DNA of 7,414 bases from Mariniphaga sp. (GTDB lineage: Bacteria > Bacteroidota > Bacteroidia > Bacteroidales > Prolixibacteraceae), in the NCBI GenBank assembly GCA_025363795.1, contig JANYLE010000211.1:1-7414 (forward strand), written 5' to 3'. Both the position numbers and the translations under genes were made by a program. Below, one piece after another: positions 1 through 6,633 of the stretch. A model generated the notes under the pieces. It saw only the letters and a program-made list of their open reading frames with translations, did not search any database and was not told the origin of the DNA. The first letter of the stretch is position 1. Each line of letters starts with the position of its first letter.

Positions 1-1112
1 CCATAAAAGAATCGCGATTCGTAGCCTCGCTCCTTTAAAAGGCTAATCAACGACATTCCGTCAGGCATAGCGGTATCCAAATCAGCAAATCCGCTCTTTC
101 CATACGGCATCGAACCAAAGACAGATGGTAAAACCTCAAAGGTTCGACCAGCTGTACTTAAAACATTCTCCCAATAAAGACTCTGATTTTCGAGTGAATC
201 GAGAAATGGGGTAAAACTCTTCAGGTATGCTCCTTCACCACTGTAAGCCCGTCCTAAACTCTCGACGATAATGAATACAAGATTAGGTTTGACCTTCCCA
301 ATATTAAAATACTTTCCTAAAATATCCGGAGTATCATCCTTTCGAAGAAAAGGATACTCGCTGTTGACATAATTGAATGACTTTCCGGGAGAGGATACTC
401 CCGTGTAAAAATAGGAGAATAGTGATTCTTCGGTATTTTCATCCGGGTAGACCTTTTTAAAGGTAGCCGAAAATATATGGAAAGCCTTATTTGAAACAAG
501 ATTGAACGACATCTCTGATTTAAACTTAACTGCTTCAGGTTTTGTATAATCCCTAAAAAGCAGCGAAACAATGCTCAAAAACGCGAATAATAGAGCGAAA
601 ACGATATTTGTTTTTACAAGTTTGGAATAAATAAGTAATAATACCATCAGCGCAACAACAATACACACCGAAAGCAGCGTCGTGATAGATAATGCACCAC
701 CAGCTGAAATGATATCAATGATCTCGTTAAAAGAATATCCAAACAAATCAGCACCCAACATTAAGGAAGTGGTTCCAAGGTATTGGATTAGTGCTATTTC
801 CGTTAGGATAAAGAGAGCGATCGTTAATCCGAATAGAAAATTCGTTATACGATTCGAAATAAGAAAAAGTATTAAATACGGAAGAATAACATAGGCAGCA
901 AGGTTTAGAAGCATCAAAATATCGTAACCAAAGCCCAACAATTCAAGTCTTAGTCCTTCCGAAGGAAATGTGATGGCATGTTTCAGATAAAAGAATTCAT
1001 AAATTCTGACAAGAAACAATAGAATTAAGAATACCAGATTGATGGTCAAAAATCGCTTAATCCCTTGTATCAGCTTGTTCTTCAATACTTCTCTTCGACT
1101 AATGATTTTCAT
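1..1112 (-). CDS. LTA synthase-like sulfatase-family membrane transferase (partial, C-terminus off the left edge)
   Basis: The first 370 codons of a membrane enzyme of the alkaline-phosphatase/sulfatase superfamily, LtaS/OpgB type. Such enzymes move phosphoglycerol or phosphoethanolamine from a phospholipid onto a glycan or lipid on the outer face of the inner membrane. About five hydrophobic segments are visible (roughly residues 21-41, 62-86, 91-112, 140-162, 168-186), the usual LtaS layout, followed by an extracytoplasmic domain. There NLVFIIVESLGRAY supplies the metal-binding Glu (E284), AGRTFEVLPS supplies the probable nucleophile (T324), and ERGYESRFFYG is the typical segment after it. 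The remaining metal ligands lie beyond the window. The ATG at 1112 lies 10 nt after the glycosyltransferase stop, so the two are probably co-transcribed. It probably decorates the polymer made by that neighbour (inference). Donor and acceptor cannot be read from the sequence; a true sulfatase is less likely given the membrane domain. Confidence 0.88.
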   Translation of the reverse strand, partial: MKIISRREVLKNKLIQGIKRFLTINLVFLILLFLVRIYEFFYLKHAITFPSEGLRLELLGFGYDILMLLNLAAYVILPYLILFLISNRITNFLFGLTIALFILTEIALIQYLGTTSLMLGADLFGYSFNEIIDIISAGGALSITTLLSVCIVVALMVLLLIYSKLVKTNIVFALLFAFLSIVSLLFRDYTKPEAVKFKSEMSFNLVSNKAFHIFSATFKKVYPDENTEESLFSYFYTGVSSPGKSFNYVNSEYPFLRKDDTPDILGKYFNIGKVKPNLVFIIVESLGRAYSGEGAYLKSFTPFLDSLENQSLYWENVLSTAGRTFEVLPSVFGSMPYGKSGFADLDTAMPDGMSLISLLKERGYESRFFY

Positions 1113-1122
1113 TTTTATATGA

Positions 1123-2571
1123 TCAGCTTTTGATGAGTTGTTTAACCTTCTTTTTGTCAGCAAATCCTTTCTTCTCCATTTTTCCCCATGAAATATTTCC
1201 AATCAGATAGTGAAAATTGCCTCTAAGTGCAAACCAGACAGTTAAAGGGTGAAAGAAAAAAGGCTCAATTAAGGCGATAACGATTAGTCGCGCAACATCC
1301 CGTTTTCGTCGGTAACTTGCAAAAGTAAATTCCTCGAAAACTACCGCCCATGAAGAGTAAAATACTGAAAAAAGATAGGTGAATCCCAATAAAAGGGCGT
1401 AGAATGGCCAGTCAGGATTGCCCATTCCAATAACGAGTATAAAATAAAAAACACCTAAGAACTCAATTATGGGTCCAAACCATTCAAAGAACGTCCAGTA
1501 AGGATGGCCCAACATGCCCAGATTTCCATATTTAGGATTAAAGAAGAGTGTTTTATGTTTCAACAAAGTCTCCATTGTCCCCCGCATCCACCTGTTGCGT
1601 TGACGACCGAGGACTTTTAATTTCTCCGGGACTTCAGTCCAACACAATGGATCAGGAATATAAACAATTCGATATTTCAGTTCGTTTTCAATCATATAGC
1701 GCCTCATTCGCACGATTAGTTCCATATCTTCACCAACCGTCTTTGAGTCATATCCGCCTGCTTTAACTACAATCTCCCGATCAAAGATCCCGAAAGCTCC
1801 GGAAATAATGAGTAGCCCATTCAAACGACTCCACGCCATGCGTCCCATTAAAAATGCCCTTGTATATTCAAGTACCTGAAAACGGGCAATTATATTGGTG
1901 GGTAAATTGACCTCTACAATTTTCCCATCCCTCACTTGACAGGAATTAGCTACACGTACAACTCCACCCGTTGCGATGACACGATAACTGCTATTTTCCA
2001 AAAAAGGTTTGATCATTTTTAATATGGAGTCCTCCTCGAGAATACAGTCAACATCTATAGCCGCAAAATATTTTTTATTACTGATATTAACGCCTGCATT
2101 CAATGAATCAGCCTTGCCTCCATTCTCCTTATCGATCACGGTCAGCTTTTTATACGCTTTATTCGTCGATTTATAAACGCCCCGAACGGGCTTCGTCGGA
2201 ATTACATAATTCACAATAAAATCCACCTTTTCGAGCTGATAATGAGTAATTATCTTCTCAAGAGAATCATCTTTACTTCCGTCATTGATAATGACAACCT
2301 CAAAATCAGAGTAATGGATTGATAATAAAGATCGGATATTCTCAATAATTGTATTCCCTTCATTATAAGCTGGTGCGAGAATTGTAATAGATGGAGAATA
2401 GGGAGATGGAATAATTACTGAATAGTCAACGAAACTATTCTTGCGCATATATTTGATCGTTTCAAGTCCAGACATGATTGCCATCAAAATATAGGAAGAG
2501 AAGATTGCAATGGCATAAATGAAGATGCCATTTTCGATCAGATAAACCAGTATTTTAATAATATCGTACAT
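1123..2571 (-). CDS. Processive family 2 glycosyltransferase, membrane-bound polysaccharide synthase
   Basis: A 482-residue inner-membrane GT2 synthase that should polymerise a nucleotide-sugar in the cytoplasm and pass the chain across the membrane, like PgaC, hyaluronan synthase or BcsA. One N-terminal membrane segment (about 12-35) precedes the GT-A domain with all expected motifs: ILAPAYNEG (65-72), INDGS with D97, NGGKADSLNAG (150-160), DVD (D173, D175) for metal-UDP, VGEDMEL with the catalytic-base Asp (D282), and QRNRW (324-328), the Q(Q/R)xRW processivity signature. Three or so membrane segments follow (about 362-385, 388-412, 426-448). No PilZ domain is present, so direct c-di-GMP control as in BcsA is not indicated. 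The start codon shares one base with the upstream stop (TGATG), implying translational coupling to the LysM/HEAT protein. The sugar cannot be deduced; motif order excludes a simple monofunctional transferase fairly well. Confidence 0.93.
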   Translation of the reverse strand: MYDIIKILVYLIENGIFIYAIAIFSSYILMAIMSGLETIKYMRKNSFVDYSVIIPSPYSPSITILAPAYNEGNTIIENIRSLLSIHYSDFEVVIINDGSKDDSLEKIITHYQLEKVDFIVNYVIPTKPVRGVYKSTNKAYKKLTVIDKENGGKADSLNAGVNISNKKYFAAIDVDCILEEDSILKMIKPFLENSSYRVIATGGVVRVANSCQVRDGKIVEVNLPTNIIARFQVLEYTRAFLMGRMAWSRLNGLLIISGAFGIFDREIVVKAGGYDSKTVGEDMELIVRMRRYMIENELKYRIVYIPDPLCWTEVPEKLKVLGRQRNRWMRGTMETLLKHKTLFFNPKYGNLGMLGHPYWTFFEWFGPIIEFLGVFYFILVIGMGNPDWPFYALLLGFTYLFSVFYSSWAVVFEEFTFASYRRKRDVARLIVIALIEPFFFHPLTVWFALRGNFHYLIGNISWGKMEKKGFADKKKVKQLIKS

Positions 2572-4037
2572 CAGATTCTATCGTCTTTTGCATGAATAAT
2601 AATCTTTTTCAACATGGGATCTGCTTCCAGAAATAATGCTTCCAGTTTTTCCCTTCCAGGCTCGCTCAATAAAATTAACCCCTTAGCAGAAAGAATACGA
2701 ATGTTTACGTCCGTTTCATTAAGAATCACCTTTTCGAAAAAAGGAATATTTAAATCGTCTGCCATCATGCTCAGCGATCGTACTATCTCTGTCCGATTGT
2801 CAAGTTCTTCTTTTGGGAAAAGTTGCTGAAGTTCACCACCAGGTGATGGCACAGCCATCTTTCCGAGTGCACAAATCGCTTCATACCTGATTCCACGGTC
2901 AGGGTTGTTGAGTTGCTGAGTTATCAAATCAAGATTATCGAATTGTTTGAAAATTCCTGACATTTTAATTGCAAAAAGCAACACACTCTGGTTCGAACTT
3001 TTAAGCCACCGGCCAAAATCGGGAATGTTTCCGATCTTTTTAAGCGAATTAAGGGTATTGAGCTGGCCCCATTCAGTCAGTTGAATTTTTGGATCATCGT
3101 AAAAACTAAGCGGATCATCTGGGTTGAGCTGAATCCAAGCCAATTGAGCCTCGATACGAAGAATCGAATTTTTTGCATTCAAATACTTAAATATTATTTG
3201 ATTACCTTCTGTTATCTTCATTTGAGCCAGTTCCCGTAATCCTTTTGCTTTCACATGCCAAAACCAGCTATCGACTTTCCTGATAGAATAATTTGGCAAA
3301 CCTGCCAAATTAAATAGCTCAATAAGTTTGTCTGCACTTTCGCCCATTAAGTTAGCGTGAAGTGATAATATTTCGGAGGCGAAAACTTCGCGGTTAACCC
3401 AGTCCTTTAATTCCTTCAATAAAGATTCAGGAACATGATCTGAATGATCACTGTATATCCAGTCTGTGATGAATTCCCTGTATTTATCCTGACATTCATT
3501 TTTTCTAGATTCGATATAGCCTTCCCATAAACGCCTGAATAATATTACAAATGTCAAGATAACGGCGAATGTCAAAAAAAACAAGTTTAGTAAAATGATG
3601 ATCCGGATAAGAAAATTCGATTTATTATAGAATTGCTGAACCTTCTCATAATAAGTTGACCTGCTGACACTTTTTACCGGGTCAGAAAAAAGGGGCAGAA
3701 AATTACGCTTCTGAGGATTAACTAAAGACCCCGTTTGCGATGTATTAGCTGATTTCTGCAAAGTATCAGGAACCAGGTTTATTTTTTTTTCAATGACAAA
3801 TTGACTAGTAGCCGTTTTTATCTTTCCACCAGATATAACAAGTCGCTGTCCTTTTATAAGAGTATCGCTTTGATTGAGGTTGTTCCATTTCCTAATCGAG
3901 TCTATATTTAAATGATATCGCTGAGAAATCTGGTAAATGGTTTCACCTTCTACAATGATATAACGCTGCCCATAAACTGGGGCACTTTCAATGCAAAGCA
4001 TACTAATAAAGAGCATTATTAATACAGAAAACCTCAT
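2571..4037 (-). CDS. LysM - transmembrane - HEAT-repeat scaffold protein
   Basis: A 488-residue protein of unusual layout. Residues 1-23 form a signal peptide or N-terminal membrane anchor (cleavage plausible at VYG-Q). Residues 25-69 are a LysM domain (RYIIVEGETIYQISQRYHLN onward, ending GQRLVIS), which in this family binds peptidoglycan or related N-acetylglucosamine glycans. A polar linker (70-140) leads to one strong membrane segment (144-167) followed by FRRLW and charged residues. The rest (about 180-488) is helical and leucine-rich with HEAT-like units, clearest at 376-395 (NNPDRGIRYEAICALGKMAV) and 441-458 (ETDVNIRILSAKGLILLS). Predicted topology is LysM in the periplasm and HEAT in the cytoplasm. 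The ATG is fixed by an in-frame TAG two codons upstream. Placed between the outer-membrane barrel and the synthase, it is probably a scaffold or co-polymerase for the synthase (inference). No catalytic motif is seen. Confidence 0.85.
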   Translation of the reverse strand: MRFSVLIMLFISMLCIESAPVYGQRYIIVEGETIYQISQRYHLNIDSIRKWNNLNQSDTLIKGQRLVISGGKIKTATSQFVIEKKINLVPDTLQKSANTSQTGSLVNPQKRNFLPLFSDPVKSVSRSTYYEKVQQFYNKSNFLIRIIILLNLFFLTFAVILTFVILFRRLWEGYIESRKNECQDKYREFITDWIYSDHSDHVPESLLKELKDWVNREVFASEILSLHANLMGESADKLIELFNLAGLPNYSIRKVDSWFWHVKAKGLRELAQMKITEGNQIIFKYLNAKNSILRIEAQLAWIQLNPDDPLSFYDDPKIQLTEWGQLNTLNSLKKIGNIPDFGRWLKSSNQSVLLFAIKMSGIFKQFDNLDLITQQLNNPDRGIRYEAICALGKMAVPSPGGELQQLFPKEELDNRTEIVRSLSMMADDLNIPFFEKVILNETDVNIRILSAKGLILLSEPGREKLEALFLEADPMLKKIIIHAKDDRI

Positions 4038-4129
4038 GGAATACTAATTGAAACGTTTAGATCGAAAATTTCAGAAACCAGACAGAGCTAATTATTCAGA
4101 AATACATTTCTTTAACCACAATAACCAAT
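4038..4129 (-). other. 92-nt gap between the YaiO-like gene and the LysM/HEAT gene
   Basis: This is the longest gap inside the minus-strand cluster. It is A+T-rich and has no convincing TAnnTTTG element on the minus strand, so I see no clear internal promoter. The heptamer TTCAGAA (plus-strand reading) occurs three times, at 4070-4076, 4095-4101 and 4129-4135, the last overlapping the YaiO stop codon. No terminator-like hairpin with a T-run was found, so read-through from the YaiO gene is the simplest view. Confidence 0.4.
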
Positions 4130-5428
4130 TCAGAACAAATAGCTGACACCAATATCAAAAGAGTAACGGTCACGTGTTGTGCCTTCCCTTACCTGCTCCC
4201 GGGCAAAGCCCGTACCGCAGTTGAGAAAAAAACGGGAAGCAATTTTTTGTTGATACTCAAGATTTAATTTGTTAGATTTCAGATAGTAAAGAGTTGTTGG
4301 ATCATAAGCATACTGCTGTTCGTCAGGCGACATCCCGGTACCTATAATTAAAGACAAATAACTATCCGCATCGCCAAAATAACGTCTGACGGTCAGACTT
4401 ACAGATTCTGACCATGCATCTTTCCCCGGCGTGAGGTATGGCCGAACAGAAAACCAGTAATTACCTAAATATTTGCCAATTGTTCCGGTGAAGATTACCA
4501 CCTTATTCGAATCGAATGCAACAAAACGCTTATTATCAAAATTAAGGTACCTCATTCCAAGAGACAATTCGAAACTCGCAGGCAATTTAAAATAAGGTTC
4601 GACAGAAAGACGGGAAAATGGGAAATTCACTTTATCAGAAATTCCGGCATTGAAATACATATAGACACCTTTTGCAATCGTCGGATAGGCATCAATCTCA
4701 AACTGATGCCCGTCATTACCAAACCGCCGGGCATAATTGTAACGGAAGATAACACTTCCGAACGCAGAAGTTTTTCGCCCGATAGCAACTGATGCGAAAC
4801 TCCAGGGATCAATATCACTATAGGTATAAATCCAATAATTGACGGTAAGTTTATTGATCATTTGCCCCTTTCGGATGATTAAAAGCAAATCCACAGCTGG
4901 TTTATTGGATGGATCTTTGGCCAATACCTGATTGAGCAAAATAATGGCCCTTCGTGAATCTCCTGAGTTATTTATTGCCTTGGCTTTCTTATAAAGAAAA
5001 GTATCATCATTTGGATGATAGGATAGCCCGATATCAGCATATTCAATGGCTTTCAAATAGTTATCACTGAAAAGCTCTACATCAATCAGAGCATCAACTG
5101 CATCATAATATCCGGCGCTCTGCCTGATAACTTTATTCAGAACAATCCTTGCGGAATCGTATTTTGAATCCCAGGCATAGGTTCTTCCCATCAAAACAGC
5201 CGCATCCAGGTAGGTGCTATCGCGTAATAAAATTTGACGACAAATTGTTCGGGCTGTTGGTTTACCATCATTATAGGCAAACTGGCGGGCTTTAACAAGC
5301 AGTGAAGTTAAGGAGGTAGTATCTCCGGCAGAAGAGACTTGCGCCAAAACAGGCACTTTTGAAAAGAAAAAAACCCCCACTAAAAAAAACAGACCAACCT
5401 TAAATGTAAAATTCCTGACTATTAGCAT
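4130..5428 (-). CDS. TPR-containing YaiO-family outer-membrane beta-barrel protein
   Basis: A 432-residue exported protein. A signal peptide covers residues 1-30 (hydrophobic core about 10-27, cleavage near VLA-Q). Residues 38-185 are tetratricopeptide-like repeats, including GRTYAWDSKYDSA (81-93), the segment seen at the start of YaiO proteins, and a repeat near 143-172. From about 190 the chain alternates aromatic and polar strands typical of a 12-stranded-type barrel, with the YaiO-like stretch NYARRFGNDGHQFEIDAYP (231-249), and ends SYLF with the terminal Phe that the BAM machinery recognises. E. coli YaiO is an outer-membrane protein encoded next to the glycosyltransferase YaiP. TPR plus barrel also resembles the exporters PgaA and BcsC. 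Here it probably carries or anchors the polymer at the outer membrane, with its TPR part in the periplasm (inference). It starts 1 nt after the response-regulator stop, so the two are co-translated. Confidence 0.88.
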   Translation of the reverse strand: MLIVRNFTFKVGLFFLVGVFFFSKVPVLAQVSSAGDTTSLTSLLVKARQFAYNDGKPTARTICRQILLRDSTYLDAAVLMGRTYAWDSKYDSARIVLNKVIRQSAGYYDAVDALIDVELFSDNYLKAIEYADIGLSYHPNDDTFLYKKAKAINNSGDSRRAIILLNQVLAKDPSNKPAVDLLLIIRKGQMINKLTVNYWIYTYSDIDPWSFASVAIGRKTSAFGSVIFRYNYARRFGNDGHQFEIDAYPTIAKGVYMYFNAGISDKVNFPFSRLSVEPYFKLPASFELSLGMRYLNFDNKRFVAFDSNKVVIFTGTIGKYLGNYWFSVRPYLTPGKDAWSESVSLTVRRYFGDADSYLSLIIGTGMSPDEQQYAYDPTTLYYLKSNKLNLEYQQKIASRFFLNCGTGFAREQVREGTTRDRYSFDIGVSYLF

Positions 5429-5429
5429 A

Positions 5430-5792
5430 CTATCTTCTGATTAACAACCTTTTTACACGGATTGATAGTTCATTAGGACTAAAAGGTTTTGTGATATAAT
5501 CATCGGCGCCCAATTTAAATGCTTCAATAATCGTATCTTCATTGCCAAGTGCTGAAAGAACAATAATGGGGACTTTTAGATGCATTTCATTTCTGATTTT
5601 ATTGATGATTTCGAGTCCTCCTACAAACGGCATCAAAAGATCTGTCATGATCAGATCATAATTGGACTGATTAATCTTATCAACTGCCTGATTCCCATCA
5701 ACTGCAACCTCGACCTCATAACCTTCACTCTTAAGCTTATGTTCGATTGCTTTAATCATCATAAAATCATCCTCACAAACAAGTATTTTCAT
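5430..5792 (-). CDS. Single-domain response regulator (receiver only)
   Basis: A 120-residue receiver domain with no output domain. All key residues are present: acidic pocket E7-D8-D9, phospho-acceptor D51 in DLIMTDLLMP, the switch Ser S80 in IIVLSALG, Y99 as the switch aromatic, and K102-P103 in ADDYITKPF. The protein ends shortly after helix 5, so it cannot bind DNA by itself; like CheY or Spo0F it should act by protein-protein contact or as a relay step. The upstream Hpt gene is a natural phospho-partner. The 1-nt gap to the outer-membrane barrel gene ties its production to the envelope machine rather than to a kinase. A plausible target is the cytoplasmic HEAT domain or the synthase (inference). 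The cognate histidine kinase is not in this window. Confidence 0.95.
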   Translation of the reverse strand: MKILVCEDDFMMIKAIEHKLKSEGYEVEVAVDGNQAVDKINQSNYDLIMTDLLMPFVGGLEIINKIRNEMHLKVPIIVLSALGNEDTIIEAFKLGADDYITKPFSPNELSIRVKRLLIRR

Positions 5793-5805
5793 AATATATT
5801 CAATT

Positions 5806-5818
5806 CTTAAACTTTAAG
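5806..5818. repeat. 13-nt perfect dyad upstream of the response regulator
   Basis: CTTAAA C TTTAAG is a perfect inverted repeat of 6 + 1 + 6 nt in the 41-nt gap between the Hpt and response-regulator genes, 14-26 nt before the regulator start codon. The one-base centre suits a protein-binding dyad, or a weak RNA stem, better than a terminator. It may be chance in A+T-rich DNA. Confidence 0.3.
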
Positions 5819-5833
5819 TGTATCAATATCGCC

Positions 5834-6226
5834 TTAAATCATTTTCCGTAATTCGCCCATGCCCATATTTATTGTTAATATCACCCTACTAATGGTAGCA
5901 GATAGATCATTTATAAGTTCACTTTCATTGGATATTTTCTCAACATCAGGAATTGCTGATAATATCCCAACAAACGTCAATTCAGGAAGAAGTTTATGAG
6001 CAACAAATTTCAATTTTTCATGATCCCCCAACATAGCATAATTCTGCATCAATATTAGCGATTCCGGACAGTTATTCAAAAAAATTCCGATAATTTCTTT
6101 TATGAAATTCTCATCACCTTCCGCCATTTCATTTAGGTAAGTCATGTCAGGTTTAGGATAATTCAAGTTGTCTGGCACAGCATCAATATAAGATCTATAA
6201 TTAGCATTAGCAAAAATTTCAGACAT
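5834..6226 (-). CDS. Stand-alone Hpt (histidine phosphotransfer) domain protein
   Basis: A 130-residue soluble protein with an Hpt four-helix domain from about residue 24 to the end. The phosphorylatable His is H77 in VAHKLLPELTFVG. The spacing fits the family pattern HxLKGxxxxxG, with Leu at +2 and Gly at +10 (G87). Two positions depart from it: the usual Lys at +3 is Leu (L80) and the Gly/Pro-Ser pair is Pro-Glu. The preceding helix (EGDENFIKEIIGIFLNNCPE) is typical. Hpt proteins shuttle phosphate between receiver domains. The next gene, 41 nt downstream, encodes a lone receiver, the obvious partner. I chose the ATG at 6226. A GTG two codons upstream (6232) is the alternative and would give 132 residues (His at 79). 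It is the first gene of the probable operon; no strong promoter is evident. Confidence 0.85.
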   Translation of the reverse strand: MSEIFANANYRSYIDAVPDNLNYPKPDMTYLNEMAEGDENFIKEIIGIFLNNCPESLILMQNYAMLGDHEKLKFVAHKLLPELTFVGILSAIPDVEKISNESELINDLSATISRVILTINMGMGELRKMI

Positions 6227-6354
6227 ATACACGTTATTAATAAGTTATATTCCAATCACTTTCGGCCATCAATCCCAAAATATCACGTTAAAATTATAAC
6301 AATATTCTACAATTTCACCAGTTTTTTTAATTATTCATTACTAAGCAGTTTAAA

Positions 6355-6385
6355 TAAGTAAGAATATACTTACAGCATAAGTAAG
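6355..6385. promoter_or_regulatory. Possible operator: direct TAAGTAAG repeats around an inverted half-site
   Basis: TAAGTAAG occurs at 6355-6362 and again at 6378-6385, 23 nt apart start to start, about two helical turns. Between them, CTTAC at 6369-6373 is the reverse complement of the shared GTAAG core, so three half-sites lie within 31 nt. The first two also make a 6-bp inverted repeat (TAAGTA/TACTTA, six-base spacer). It lies 130-160 nt upstream of the Hpt start, a fair position for an activator or repressor site. No regulator can be named, and low-complexity chance is possible. Confidence 0.3.
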
Positions 6386-6496
6386 GCGAATAATAAAAAT
6401 TTATTCAGTGACAAACAAGCTCAGCAGTCCTTAATTGAACCATCAATCTGTCATATCCAAATATATGCATTTGATTTACAAAACCCTATATTAATT

Positions 6497-6520
6497 CCAG
6501 AATTTAAAAAACCAGAATTT
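6497..6520. repeat. Tandem CCAGAATTT direct repeat, 15-nt period
   Basis: The nonamer CCAGAATTT is found at 6497-6505 and 6512-6520, separated by six adenines. The first copy is also part of the inverted repeat AATTC-CA-GAATT (6493-6504). It lies about 115-140 nt upstream of the LOTUS-like start and about 270 nt upstream of the Hpt start. It may be a binding site or a small duplication. Confidence 0.35.
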
Positions 6521-6602
6521 TTTTTACACCATTAAGAATATTGCCTCCAAAAAAAGTGTATATTAGCATCTGCTTTTTAAGCTGTATTAATTTGTAATTA
6601 TT

Positions 6603-6618
6603 GTCTGTTTTAACAGGC
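6603..6618 (+). promoter_or_regulatory. Small hairpin in the leader of the LOTUS-like gene
   Basis: GTCTGT (6603-6608) can pair with ACAGGC (6613-6618), with one G-U wobble and a four-base loop, ending 15 nt before the ATG at 6634. Its core CTGTT-TT-AACAG is also a perfect DNA dyad. It could be an mRNA element affecting initiation or an operator. It is short, so chance cannot be excluded. Confidence 0.3.
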
Positions 6619-6633
6619 TTAATATCAAAGAAT

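Larger units (their letters stand above)
6227..6633. other. Divergent A+T-rich intergenic region, about 400 nt, no gene
   Basis: No credible coding region lies here on either strand. The region separates the minus-strand Hpt-led operon from the plus-strand LOTUS-like gene, so it should hold both promoters. On the minus strand the only exact TAnnTTTG match is at 6458-6465 (TATATTTG), but its nearest TTG is only 13 nt further upstream, shorter than usual. On the plus strand TTAATTTG at 6587-6594 is a one-mismatch -7 candidate. Several short repeats cluster here and are listed separately: the TAAGTAAG set, the CCAGAATTT pair, and a hairpin before the LOTUS-like start. A T-run lies at about 6518-6525. 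Confidence 0.6.

Noticed and set aside
317..1766. Open frames inside the transferase and glycosyltransferase genes (317-571 minus, 682-894 plus, 1548-1766 plus)
   Set aside because: Each lies wholly within a gene whose motifs are clear in another frame.
6458..6465. TATATTTG on the minus strand as the promoter of the Hpt-led operon
   Set aside because: It matches the -7 consensus, but the nearest TTG lies only 13 nt upstream and the leader would be about 225 nt. Evidence is too weak to call it.
6506..6525. A-run and T-run around CCAGA as an intrinsic terminator
   Set aside because: The stem would be only A-U pairs and no gene ends nearby on either strand.
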